NCBI GenBank assembly: GCA_958352855.1 | Contig: CATWQE010000024.1 | Coordinates: 1-34,789, forward strand | Source: an uncultured Bacillota bacterium | GTDB taxonomy: Bacteria; Bacillota; Clostridia; Lachnospirales; Lachnospiraceae | Reading direction: 5' to 3' | Length of the DNA stretch: 34,789 nucleotides | Part shown: in pieces, positions 16,157 to 22,397 of the stretch | Layout: every line of letters begins with the position of its first letter | Position numbering within the stretch: position 1 is the stretch's first letter | Position numbers and translations under genes: made by a program | The notes under the pieces: generated by a model | What the model was told of the DNA's origin: nothing | Database searches by the model: none | Seen by the model: only the letters and a program-made list of their open reading frames with translations

Positions 16157-16230
16157 TGGACCCTCTGGGACTCGAACCCAGGGCTTCCCGGTTATGAGCC
16201 GGGGACTCTAACCTACTGAGTTAAAGGTTC
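16157..16230 (-). tRNA. tRNA with CAT anticodon (Met or Ile2)
   Basis: Folds as a complete 74-nt cloverleaf on the minus strand: D stem ACTC/GAGT, anticodon stem CCCGG/CCGGG around CTCATAA, T arm CTGGG-TTCGAGT-CCCAG. The acceptor stem has one A-C mismatch at pair 2-71 and one G-T pair. No CCA is encoded. CAT could mean elongator Met or lysidine-modified Ile. It sits between a terminator-like hairpin and TerS. Confidence 0.85.
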
Positions 16231-16261
16231 ATAAAAAGCACTGAGTTTTCACCCAGTGCTT
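16231..16261 (-). terminator. Terminator hairpin abutting the tRNA 5' end
   Basis: AAGCACTG (16236-16243) pairs with CAGTGCTT (16254-16261). On the minus strand the stem is followed at once by TTTTTAT and then the first base of the tRNA. It would end transcripts coming from the 16545-17705 gene, so the tRNA and terminase genes need readthrough or a promoter inside. In the other direction a T tract lies eight bases after the stem (from 16269). Confidence 0.65.
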
Positions 16262-16320
16262 GTCTACATTTTTTTACATATTTGGCAAACAAATAAATAC
16301 CAATCTTTATAATTCTGTTG

Positions 16321-16342
16321 TATAATATAATTAAAAGGAGGT
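16321..16342 (+). promoter_or_regulatory. Promoter -10 and RBS for the small membrane protein
   Basis: TATAAT at 16321-16326 is a perfect -10; no good -35 lies 17 bp upstream. AAAAGGAGG follows (16334-16342), 7-8 bases before the ATG at 16350. This is the only plus-strand gene between 378 and 30527, and it has its own signals. Confidence 0.5.
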
Positions 16343-16348
16343 AGTATC

Positions 16349-16576
16349 ATGAATAGAGCAGTAAAAATTCTTAACCACATATACAATTTCATATTCAGAA
16401 TTGTAACTTTTTTTGCCATGTTTTACTTAATAAGTTCATTACTGTTCTGCATAATTCCATACTCTTTTTTACTCACTAATGATTGCTGGCTATTATTTGT
16501 TTTCTCGACAATTGTTGTTTTATCCTTCATCTCGACCAAATTAATTATATATTTTCTTCTACGATTGCAGAAGTAA
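16349..16576 (+). CDS. Small two-membrane-segment protein, unknown
   Basis: 75 aa with a strong RBS. Two hydrophobic stretches (residues ~13-37 and ~45-70) are separated by a short hydrophilic turn, with a basic N terminus and basic C-terminal end. It is therefore probably an inner-membrane hairpin with both ends in the cytoplasm. It is transcribed against the surrounding operon and overlaps the 3' end of the EVE-like gene by 32 bp, tail to tail. This points to an independently acquired cargo gene, perhaps expressed in the lysogen. Superinfection exclusion or partnership with its neighbour is possible, but I recognise no family. Confidence 0.6.
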   Translation: MNRAVKILNHIYNFIFRIVTFFAMFYLISSLLFCIIPYSFLLTNDCWLLFVFSTIVVLSFISTKLIIYFLLRLQK

Positions 16577-17705
16577 GTGCTTCATCCTCAGGCGAGAATT
16601 TATCTGCAGATACATTCAAAGGCTCTCTCGCCTGAACAATGAGTTCGGTTTCTGCTTCCGTTGGCAATCCATTAATGCTTTGTCTTTTTAATGCCAACGA
16701 TAGTTCTAACTTTTTCTGTTCTAGTTCTATCCGCTTCTGCTCATTCTCCAATTCCTTGCTGCTTAATTCTTCCTGTTTCATTTTCGTTTCTATTGTCTCT
16801 TGTTTGTATTTTTCCTTTATCGTAACAATATTTTTAATAAATTCTGGAACCTCTTTAAGCTTTATAATTCCATACGTTCCACCAAATAATCCTAAAAAAG
16901 TATATACAAATGTAGGTCCATATTCTTTAACATAATCAAATATTTCTTTAACCACAAAGATTATGTCTCCCTCCGAACATACACTGACCTTTGAAATTAT
17001 CTTTTCTTTCTCTACAAAATGTGATAAATACTGAAGACTTCCATATAAAACTCCAGATAAATCGGCCAACCCAATATCTTTCTGTTGATTAACCCTTAAA
17101 GCAATGTAAAGATCATTACTGTAGAAAAACACATCAAAAATAAGGCTCAAAATATATGCCGCATGTTCATCTATATCGTCAATACCATTATAATTTCTCA
17201 ATGTTTTATATAAATGATAATTAAGCTTATCGCCTTTTACAGTTTTCAATACATCTATTTTCCATCTTTTTTTATAAGGACATTTTACCTCTTTTAACAA
17301 GTGTCTTTCATTTTTTAATTTCCATAAAACATCTTTTTCATCTTCTATAGAACATTTGTCTTCTTCATAATATTCCTTTGCCACTGCAATGATAATTTCC
17401 TCTAACCTTCTATTTGGAATTAAAATAATATCATTTTCCTGAATATTATTCATAAATAAATTACACTTTTTTATTGCTCTATTTCCTTGTTTCATACCAT
17501 ATTTCGCTTCTACTCTATCGCTTAACGTTTTATCTTTTAAATCTGTCTGTTTGTCAATGTAATTCCAACCAAAAGCAACAAATTTATTTTTATAAAATTC
17601 TGAATAAAAAGCTCCACCTTGTGTTCGCACCATCCAAAAATGGATATTTTCCTTAATTTTAGGTATAGTACGATTTAATAAACTATCTAACATTATCTCT
17701 TCCAT
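16545..17705 (-). CDS. EVE/PUA-like N-terminal protein with membrane segment and coiled coil; cargo of unknown function
   Basis: 386 aa from the ATG at 17705, which has AAGGGTGG upstream (an upstream in-frame extension lacks an RBS and overlaps a terminator). Residues ~22-50 (FWMVRTQGG, then FVAFGWNYID) and ~95-115 (ENDIILIPNRRLEEIIIAVA) match the N-terminal EVE/PUA-like domain seen ahead of Mrr-type nucleases, a likely modified-nucleotide sensor. Residues ~120-255 are an unrecognised mixed domain, with no PD-(D/E)xK motif seen. One hydrophobic segment (~262-283) follows, then a Glu/Lys/Gln coiled coil (~297-343) and an acidic tail. It is AT-rich and bracketed by terminators, between late activator and terminase. 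An anti-phage or exclusion role is inferred from architecture and location. Confidence 0.55.
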   Translation of the reverse strand: MEEIMLDSLLNRTIPKIKENIHFWMVRTQGGAFYSEFYKNKFVAFGWNYIDKQTDLKDKTLSDRVEAKYGMKQGNRAIKKCNLFMNNIQENDIILIPNRRLEEIIIAVAKEYYEEDKCSIEDEKDVLWKLKNERHLLKEVKCPYKKRWKIDVLKTVKGDKLNYHLYKTLRNYNGIDDIDEHAAYILSLIFDVFFYSNDLYIALRVNQQKDIGLADLSGVLYGSLQYLSHFVEKEKIISKVSVCSEGDIIFVVKEIFDYVKEYGPTFVYTFLGLFGGTYGIIKLKEVPEFIKNIVTIKEKYKQETIETKMKQEELSSKELENEQKRIELEQKKLELSLALKRQSINGLPTEAETELIVQAREPLNVSADKFSPEDEALTSAIVEENI

Positions 17706-17763
17706 ATTGCCACCCTTAAATATTTTCTTATTTTTACAATTATATAATAAAATATATTTTTTT

Positions 17764-17795
17764 ACAACAAAACACCCCATATTTCTACAGGGTGT
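17764..17795 (-). terminator. Terminator after the tRNA-like element
   Basis: ACACCCC (17772-17778) pairs with GGGTGT (17790-17795). On the minus strand the hairpin is followed by TTTTGTTGT. It closes the structured-RNA/tRNA-like unit and precedes the EVE-like gene. Confidence 0.7.
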
Positions 17796-17834
17796 CAATT
17801 AAAGAAAATATTTTAGGGTCTCCATTTAGGAGAA

Positions 17835-17902
17835 TTGGAAAGCCAGGAATCGAACCTGGGACTTGGAATTGTTTCCTGCTCTACCAATTGCGCTACTTTC
17901 CA
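17835..17902 (-). ncRNA. tRNA-like element lacking a normal anticodon loop
   Basis: The minus strand has a perfect 7-bp acceptor (TGGAAAG/CTTTCCA), a D arm with the GG loop, and a perfect T arm (CCAGG-TTCGATT-CCTGG). Where a 17-nt anticodon arm should be there are only 12 bases, GGAAACAATTCC, a 4-bp stem with a 4-nt loop and no possible anticodon. No CCA is encoded. So the outer half of a tRNA (substrate for RNase P, RNase Z and the CCA enzyme) is intact, while decoding is impossible. It may be a decayed tRNA or a selected tRNA mimic. Confidence 0.75.
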
Positions 17903-18140
17903 AACTTGCAACCCACATGCGCCGTTATGCCGGTTGCTTGATGGTTTCCAGTCTTCTGCGACTGATTTTGATATGGCAGTAACATGACCATGAAGTAGAC
18001 TGCCTGCTGCCGGCGCTATGTATAAAATACCTATGAAAAAGAAGAGTGACGGTCTTTGCAAGTCCCTCTATAGGACAACCTTGCAGGCGTTACCGTCTGA
18101 GCCTGATACAGCAACAGGGCTGTGATACCCTGCTGCCATG
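17903..18140 (-). ncRNA. Predicted structured noncoding RNA upstream of the tRNA-like element
   Basis: No convincing gene lies between 17796 and 18233, yet paired segments are dense: CAGC/GCTG plus AGGG/CCCT (18109-18135); GACGGT/ACCGTC (18048-18053, 18092-18097) enclosing TGCAAG/CTTGCA and GTCC/GGAC; GCGCCG/CGGCGC (17919-17924, 18011-18016) enclosing GGCAGT/ACTGCC and CAGTC/GACTG (17949-17964). On the minus strand it runs directly into the tRNA-like element and then a terminator, about 370 nt in all. Long structured phage RNAs beside tRNAs are known (GOLLD, ROOL), but this one is smaller and I cannot assign it. Confidence 0.55.
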
Positions 18141-18189
18141 CCATACAAAAAGGAGTACTTATTATGAAACTATCTTGTTTCTGTTCCCA

Positions 18190-18230
18190 GTATGAATAGT
18201 ATCACAGAAAAAGCGGACATGAACGGACAT
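18190..18230 (-). promoter_or_regulatory. Probable late promoter with direct repeats
   Basis: CGGACAT occurs twice at 18214-18220 and 18224-18230, ten bases apart (ATGTCCG-TTC-ATGTCCG on the minus strand). Possible -10 sequences (TACTAT, TCATAC) lie downstream at 18190-18201. The site is immediately after the sigma-like late activator gene and in front of everything down to the tail genes. One-turn spacing of direct repeats suits a multimeric activator. Activator binding is inference. Confidence 0.5.
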
Positions 18231-18233
18231 TTC

Positions 18234-18710
18234 TTAAATAATTTCATTTTTTTCTAAAAATCTGTCATGACGCTTCCTACAACTCTCTTCCGTATAGCTT
18301 ATTCTCCTGTTTGGGAATCTTTTATTCATATTTGTTGCCACTTTTCTCCATGTCATATCATCTATGTAGTAGAATCGGAACATCTGCCTTAAATCACTTT
18401 TGGGAATCGCATTTATGAAATCATCTACTGCACTCATTGCTTCATGCAACTCATCCTCCATAATCTGCAGTTTTGCTATTCTCTTTTTTAACATAGCTTT
18501 TACCGTACTGTATTCAGGAATGGGGAAGCCGGTTATCTTGATACTGCCTATGGTGCCATCTGCCCTGGTTCCAGTAACTGTATCAGATACTACTCCCTCT
18601 TCCTCAATTTTCTGTAATCTCAGCTCATCTCTTTCTATCCTTTCTCTTAAATCTTTGATTTCCTCCCGGAGTTCGCAATATTGGATTAATATATCCTTTG
18701 TTACCTCCAC
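18234..18710 (-). CDS. Late transcription activator, sigma-70 region 4-like (DUF1492/RinA/ArpU-type)
   Basis: 158 aa from the GTG at 18710, eight bases after AGGAGG; the GTG at 18719 lies inside that Shine-Dalgarno. Residues ~10-45 form a coiled coil (LREEIKDLRERIERDELRLQKIEEE). The C-terminal ~50 residues, with LRQMFRFYYIDDMTWRKVA and RISYTEESCRKRHDRFLEK, are a helix-turn-helix like sigma region 4. Such proteins close the early region of Firmicutes prophages and switch on late transcription. The gene lies at the early/late boundary, facing a direct-repeat promoter candidate 4 bp downstream. Confidence 0.8.
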   Translation of the reverse strand: MEVTKDILIQYCELREEIKDLRERIERDELRLQKIEEEGVVSDTVTGTRADGTIGSIKITGFPIPEYSTVKAMLKKRIAKLQIMEDELHEAMSAVDDFINAIPKSDLRQMFRFYYIDDMTWRKVATNMNKRFPNRRISYTEESCRKRHDRFLEKNEII

Positions 18711-18715
18711 CGGAA

Positions 18716-18970
18716 TCACCTCCTGTATTTCTTCCCCGTCTCCTTGTCCCTGATTTCCGTAACTTCTACCCCGGATTTCCCTGCTGCCAGATTCAGTTCT
18801 CTAAAGATATTCCAGATGTGCTTCGGCATCCGGCTGGCTCTATGTACTGCTATTTCTGCAGTAGGGTCTTTGTATCCTTCTTTGTTCATCTGTACTCCTT
18901 CCTGGCATATAGGACATACCTGCTGCCCTTCTGGAATTATTTCTCCGCAACATATGCATCTGTCTTCCAT
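18716..18970 (-). CDS. Small zinc-ribbon phage protein
   Basis: 84 aa. CxxC pairs at residues ~5-8 (CICC) and ~19-22 (CPIC) form a zinc ribbon. DPTAEIAVHRASRMPKHIWNIFRE follows, then a short basic end. Proteins of this build commonly precede the late activator in Clostridia phages; function unknown. RBS AAGGTGA is present, and its stop TGA supplies part of the RBS of the next gene. Confidence 0.65.
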   Translation of the reverse strand: MEDRCICCGEIIPEGQQVCPICQEGVQMNKEGYKDPTAEIAVHRASRMPKHIWNIFRELNLAAGKSGVEVTEIRDKETGKKYRR

Positions 18971-18983
18971 TTAGTCACCTTCT

Positions 18984-19373
18984 TTAATCTATCGTTTCAA
19001 CTTCATAAGGCAGCCACATTTCCGGATTAAAGTTTAAGGTGTATTTGTATTTCTCTACATCCCCTGAAGTTACATCCTCTACTACATAGGTCACATTATC
19101 ACTCAGACCAATAAAATGTTTCTTATATTCCCCTTTTTCATCCTCTACGATTACTTCCAGTTGTTTTTCCGCTGTATCTGCTGTAATGGACATTTTTCCA
19201 GTCATTTGAAAGAGAACATCTCCCTGCAAACAATTAATTACGGTAATCTGCCGGATGTCATTAAAATTATCCGCTTCCTGGGAAAGATTGTAGGATACTC
19301 TGTTTGCTTCTGTATCACATCCTGCTAATGCTGTTGCTCCGATAACTGCTGCTATAAATACTTTTTTCTTCAT
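18984..19373 (-). CDS. Phage lipoprotein (beta-sandwich type)
   Basis: 129 aa. A clear lipoprotein signal: MKKK, hydrophobic core, lipobox LAGC with the modified Cys at residue 19. The mature part is beta-rich (ITVINCLQGDVLFQMTG, SDNVTYVVEDVTSG, KYTLNFNPEMWLPYEVETID), resembling small phage beta-sandwich lipoproteins. It would be anchored outside the cytoplasmic membrane. Phage lipoproteins are sometimes superinfection-exclusion factors; whether this one acts so is inference. RBS GAGGAAA is present. Confidence 0.7.
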   Translation of the reverse strand: MKKKVFIAAVIGATALAGCDTEANRVSYNLSQEADNFNDIRQITVINCLQGDVLFQMTGKMSITADTAEKQLEVIVEDEKGEYKKHFIGLSDNVTYVVEDVTSGDVEKYKYTLNFNPEMWLPYEVETID

Positions 19374-19396
19374 GTTCTTTTTTCCTCCACTAAAAT

Positions 19397-19657
19397 TCAG
19401 TTTAAAGAATCCTCCAACCGTTTTGCAGCTTCTTTGATTAAGGTTTCAAAATTTGTAACGGGCATTCCCAACACCATTCCTCCAATACGGTACCCATATG
19501 CATCTTCGCTCAATTCTTTTAAAGCATCCACAATTTCTGCTGTGTCTGCATCAGAATAATCTCTAATGTGTCTTTTTTCGCATTTATCGCATTCTTCCCA
19601 ATCGTTATATTCTCGACCACAATATTCACATTCATATATAACTTTCTTTCTTGCCAT
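19397..19657 (-). CDS. Small zinc-ribbon protein, unknown
   Basis: 86 aa starting at the ATG (19657) that follows GAGGAGGAG; an upstream in-frame ATG (19699) has no RBS. N-terminal MARKKVIYECEYCGREYNDWEECDKCEKRH contains two CxxC pairs, a rubredoxin-like knuckle. The remaining residues are a helical acidic domain (TAEIVDALKELSEDAYGYRIGG, FETLIKEAAKRLEDSLN). Not recognised beyond this. Confidence 0.6.
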   Translation of the reverse strand: MARKKVIYECEYCGREYNDWEECDKCEKRHIRDYSDADTAEIVDALKELSEDAYGYRIGGMVLGMPVTNFETLIKEAAKRLEDSLN

Positions 19658-19673
19658 GTTTTCTCCTCCTCTA

Positions 19674-20123
19674 CTAAAATTCAGTTTGACTAATCTCAAA
19701 TTTTAGTTTCATTTGCGCCGGGTAAAGGTCTACCTCTGGCCTTCTTTTACCAGTCCAGCGTTTTCCTCCAGCTTGTCCAACACATTTCCAGCCAGACGCT
19801 TTAAGACTGCTGCCCGTTTCAGATTCCAAAATATATGTAATCAGTTTTTTATATCCCATATTCCTTGCACAACGCCATGCCGCCGAATACAAGAAACTAC
19901 AAGCGTTTTTATACCCGTTCGTGCAAAGCCTATTTACTTCCAGCGTCCAACCGTCGTCTAAGTACCTCGAAACTGGTCTGCCTACTATAGCCACTCCTAC
20001 TATTTTCTCGCCGTCACTTGCAGCAATGCTAAACTTATGCCCCACTACTGGCTTATGGTGTCTGTGGTGTCGTTCCACAAAAGCGTTAGCCTCTTTTAGC
20101 GTGATTGGAACTAACTCCAGCAT
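19674..20123 (-). CDS. XF1762 family protein (GNAT-like fold)
   Basis: 149 aa from the ATG at 20123 with GGGAGTGAT upstream. The signature VPITLKEANAFVERHHRHHKPVVGHKF, then GVAIVGRPVSRYLDDGWTLEVNRLCTNG and ACSFLYSAAWRCARNMGYKKLITYIL, is the XF1762 family found in many phages and mobile elements. Its fold resembles GNAT acetyltransferases, with acceptor unknown. It is in the middle-gene cluster with other short proteins of unknown role. Confidence 0.75.
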   Translation of the reverse strand: MLELVPITLKEANAFVERHHRHHKPVVGHKFSIAASDGEKIVGVAIVGRPVSRYLDDGWTLEVNRLCTNGYKNACSFLYSAAWRCARNMGYKKLITYILESETGSSLKASGWKCVGQAGGKRWTGKRRPEVDLYPAQMKLKFEISQTEF

Positions 20124-20195
20124 GTGCATCACTCCCTTCGTCAAAGCTTAATTGAATCTTTTACTTTCAAATCGAAAATTAGACACCATTTCTTT

Positions 20196-20291
20196 TTAAC
20201 TAAAGAAAAAAAACGGAACCATAACATATAATTCATGTTTTTTCTTATATTTCTCTGCCTGTTCTTTTGTTTCAAAATAGCCACCATACAT
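20196..20291 (-). CDS. 31-residue small protein
   Basis: ATG at 20291 with a strong GGAGAGGAG upstream, TAA at 20198-20196. Sequence MYGGYFETKEQAEKYKKKHE, then LYVMVPFFFFS: a charged helix followed by a hydrophobic end. The RBS and its snug place behind the 20307-20519 gene support it as real. Function unknown. Confidence 0.5.
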   Translation of the reverse strand: MYGGYFETKEQAEKYKKKHELYVMVPFFFFS

Positions 20292-20306
20292 TTTTATTCT
20301 CCTCTC

Positions 20307-20519
20307 CTAAAATGTAATTTCCCATACCTCCTTCTTTATTCTCTCATCTGTCAAATCCAACTGTGTTCCTCCCTGAAAAAATGAAGCACCGCCTGGGTAT
20401 ACCTCTTCACATTCTATAAAGCCCTCTGCACCTTTTTTTCTGCTTCCGTATTTGCCATGCACTGTTGCTTCGTACTTGTGAAGGTAAGTCTTTCCTGGAA
20501 TTAAATCTTTCTTGTCCAT
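20307..20519 (-). CDS. Small beta-rich protein, unknown
   Basis: 70 aa from the ATG at 20519 after GGGAGG. Residues ~5-30 (DLIPGKTYLHKYEATVHGKYGS) and the rest (EGFIECEEVYPGGASFFQGG, then QLDLTDERIKKEVWEITF) suggest a small SH3-like or beta-barrel fold. Only two bases follow the upstream stop, so it is in the same operon. No family recognised. Confidence 0.55.
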   Translation of the reverse strand: MDKKDLIPGKTYLHKYEATVHGKYGSRKKGAEGFIECEEVYPGGASFFQGGTQLDLTDERIKKEVWEITF

Positions 20520-20521
20520 AC

Positions 20522-21049
20522 TCACGCCTCCCTGTTGTCTTCCCATCTGCTCAGCAATTCGTCAGCTAAATCTTCCTGTCCGTACTCACGCATCAGATCC
20601 GCCACTACATCCACAGAAATAAACCTGTTCTTTTTATTGTTTTCCCGCTCAATTGCTTTCAAGGTATCTATGTCGCTCTTGATTCCGCATTTCTCCTGGA
20701 GTTCCTTTGCCATATCGGAAATACTAACGTAATTTTTCCCGAAACTATCAAGACTCATGCACATATCGCTGTGCTTATCCATTTGCTCCGCAAATCGTTT
20801 CAGGCGGACACTACGCCATCCGTCCTCTTCATACAAAGTCCACATAGCCATAATCTTAACTGTACATAAGATTCTTTCTGCCAGCATCCCGTATAATTCT
20901 TCTGCTGCTTTGTGTGGAATAATCGTAGATAATCCTAATGCTCCCCGACACCTCAAATCTCTTTCCAGACCATCTACGCCTTTATCTTTCGCTACCCGGA
21001 GCGCATAAGCAGCGCCCTCGTTTCTCCATTGTTCTTCTTTTCTGTTCAA
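20522..21049 (-). CDS. Phage middle-gene protein, unknown
   Basis: 175 aa from a TTG (21049) that overlaps the upstream stop (TTGA) and has GGAGG eight bases before. Mostly helical: residues ~5-35 (EQWRNEGAAYALRVAKDKGVDGLERDLR), a middle (ERILCTVKIMAMWTLYEEDGWRSVRLKRF) and an acidic C terminus (VADLMREYGQEDLADELLSRWED). No catalytic motif or known domain seen. Operon position suggests a role in early/middle takeover. Confidence 0.55.
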   Translation of the reverse strand: MNRKEEQWRNEGAAYALRVAKDKGVDGLERDLRCRGALGLSTIIPHKAAEELYGMLAERILCTVKIMAMWTLYEEDGWRSVRLKRFAEQMDKHSDMCMSLDSFGKNYVSISDMAKELQEKCGIKSDIDTLKAIERENNKKNRFISVDVVADLMREYGQEDLADELLSRWEDNREA

Positions 21050-21336
21050 CCTCTGCTTCCTCCATCTGTCTTATATGCAATCTCTTCAATCAGATTCTTA
21101 AATCTCCCGTACATCCTGTAAAACTGCTTATCCCAGGAAAATGGCCCGCACTCCGGACACGTCACTTGGAAGATAGACCTTGGAACCATCCAGACCAGAC
21201 GAAAATTATCCTGTTCCCAGTCCACAAAGAGATTAATTCCACCTTCATCCATAGCCTGGAATTCTCTATCTCCCAGGATTGCCCAGATCCGGAATCCTCT
21301 TTCCTGTATAAGCTGTTCAGCTTCCTGTTTTGTCAT
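21046..21336 (-). CDS. Small phage protein, unknown
   Basis: 96 aa with RBS GGAAAGGAAG. N-terminal helix (KQEAEQLIQERGFRIWAIL), then strands (DREFQAMDEGGINLFVDWEQDNFRLVWMV), a lone CPECG knuckle and a C-terminal helix. Its start overlaps the stop of the 45-residue Cys-rich ORF upstream (ATGA). Not recognised. Confidence 0.55.
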   Translation of the reverse strand: MTKQEAEQLIQERGFRIWAILGDREFQAMDEGGINLFVDWEQDNFRLVWMVPRSIFQVTCPECGPFSWDKQFYRMYGRFKNLIEEIAYKTDGGSRG

Positions 21337-21470
21337 GTTTTCTTCCTTTCCTCATACAGCAGACACGCTTTCCTGTCGCATCCCTTAACTTCGCTATCAC
21401 GCTTGCAGATGCCGGAACCCATGCCATGTTTCTGTTCAATGCGCTCATTGTATTGCCAGTAAGCACACAT
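21333..21470 (-). CDS. 45-residue Cys-rich small protein
   Basis: ATG at 21470, TGA at 21335-21333, fused by ATGA to the next gene. Four cysteines (MCAYW, GICK, GCDRKAC) and a Trp/Tyr-rich start suggest a tiny metal-binding protein. It fills the otherwise empty gap between 21336 and 21481. The RBS is weak, so translation may depend on coupling to the upstream gene. Confidence 0.5.
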   Translation of the reverse strand: MCAYWQYNERIEQKHGMGSGICKRDSEVKGCDRKACLLYEERKKT

Positions 21471-21480
21471 GCTGCAATGT

Positions 21481-21699
21481 CTATTTATTTTGCTTTTCAA
21501 TTCTCTCTAACTCCTTCGTCACTGCCAGTGCCAGATTTCGGAATAGCTCTGATTTCCCGTACTTACCATCCAACATATCTACTCTGGATTTATACCGGCT
21601 CCAATACGCTTGGCTGCCATCCAGGGCACTGAACTCCTTAAACAATTTCCAGACATCAACAAAAACTACAAAATATTTCCTCTGTTCTTTTTGGTTCAT
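21481..21699 (-). CDS. Small helical protein, unknown
   Basis: 72 aa with GAGGAG before the ATG. Helical, with QRKYFVVFVDVWKLFKEFSA then DMLDGKYGKSELFRNLALAVTKELERIEKQ. Its start lies inside the last codons of RusA (4-bp overlap). Not recognised. Confidence 0.5.
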   Translation of the reverse strand: MNQKEQRKYFVVFVDVWKLFKEFSALDGSQAYWSRYKSRVDMLDGKYGKSELFRNLALAVTKELERIEKQNK

Positions 21700-22091
21700 G
21701 GCAACTCCTCAATCCGGATATAAATTCCCGGTACATCTGCCCAGAACTTTTCCACTATTTCTGAAGCCACCAGTGCATCATCCTTCCAGAATCCACAGGC
21801 TGTCATACAGTCTTTCAACAGTTTTTGCAGGTTATCTGTGTCTGGTTTTGTAATTCGGTATTCCCCATTTTTGTGACGGCCTTTTAAAAAGCACCACTTT
21901 GTTACCAGCCTACACCCGCTCTCTATCTTGATTCTTGGTTTATGCTTCATAAGGTGACCCATAAGTTTCATCCTCGCATCCTTGACTTCTTGCGGATCAT
22001 AAAAAACTGGTCTGCCTTTTACCACTGTTACTTTTTTCTCCTGGTGTGTACAGGTCGGAGGTTCCATTGCCATAAAAAATTCAATTGCCAT
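21696..22091 (-). CDS. rusA: RusA-family Holliday junction resolvase
   Basis: 131 aa. The motif KPDTDNLQKLLKDCMTACGFWKDDALVASEIVEKFW near residues 80-117 holds the RusA metal-binding aspartates (the DTDN and KDD positions). The N-terminal region VKGRPVFYDPQEVKDARMKLMGHL also matches. RusA dimers cut four-way junctions during phage recombination and replication. It sits downstream of the primase across the repeat-rich candidate origin and has an AAGGAG RBS. Confidence 0.88.
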   Translation of the reverse strand: MAIEFFMAMEPPTCTHQEKKVTVVKGRPVFYDPQEVKDARMKLMGHLMKHKPRIKIESGCRLVTKWCFLKGRHKNGEYRITKPDTDNLQKLLKDCMTACGFWKDDALVASEIVEKFWADVPGIYIRIEELP

Positions 22092-22137
22092 AACGCTTTA
22101 TCTCCTTAAAGTATCTTTCTCTTGAAAAATTTTCATT

Positions 22138-22203
22138 GTCAGGGAGGAAGGGGAAGGAGTCGTCGTGCGTGAGCTTCCGCACGACTACTTTCCCCTACCT
22201 GAC
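22138..22203. repeat. Long imperfect palindrome (cruciform) beside the candidate origin
   Basis: GTCAGG/CCTGAC (22138-22143, 22198-22203), AGGGGA/TCCCCT (near 22150 and 22195) and GTCGTGCG/CGCACGAC (22162-22169, 22178-22185) stack around an 8-nt loop. It lies in the 300-bp gene-free stretch between RusA and primase. It could extrude as a cruciform, or act as a terminator or replication signal; no U tract follows directly. Confidence 0.6.
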
Positions 22204-22208
22204 CGTTA

Positions 22209-22397
22209 GGGAAGGAAACGCCTTTATATATACGTAGTATATATAGTTTTTTTCTTCCCTAAGGAAAACAACGTAAATCCCGTTTTTTTCTTCCCGTTTT
22301 TCCCTAGGGAAAATAACGATTTTTTCCGTTTCTTTCCATGAGGGAAGAAAACGTATTTTGCGTTTTTTTCTTCCCTAGGGAAAAAGGGAAATTTACG
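22209..22397. repeat. Array of repeated CGTTTT-TTCCC half-sites and palindromes; candidate replication origin
   Basis: At least ten copies of a half-site resembling CGTTTTyTTCCC or its complement GGGAAGAAAACG occur, for example at 22209-22220, 22281-22295, 22307-22318, 22341-22353, 22361-22375 and 22386-22397. Several face each other as TTCCCTAGGGAA or TTCCCTAAGGAA palindromes. An AT palindrome TATATATAC-GTA-GTATATATA lies at 22225-22245. The last copies run into the end of the primase gene. Clustered binding sites plus an AT-rich palindrome beside a primase fit an initiator-binding origin. Which protein binds is unknown. Confidence 0.6.

Noticed and set aside
17813..18061. 82-codon minus-strand frame across the tRNA-like element
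   Set aside because: It reads straight through the tRNA fold and the paired stems, has no good RBS, and its end is the usual spurious translation of a tRNA gene.
22209..22397. CRISPR array
   Set aside because: Repeats are short, palindromic half-sites in both orientations with irregular spacing, not uniform direct repeats with equal spacers; no cas genes.
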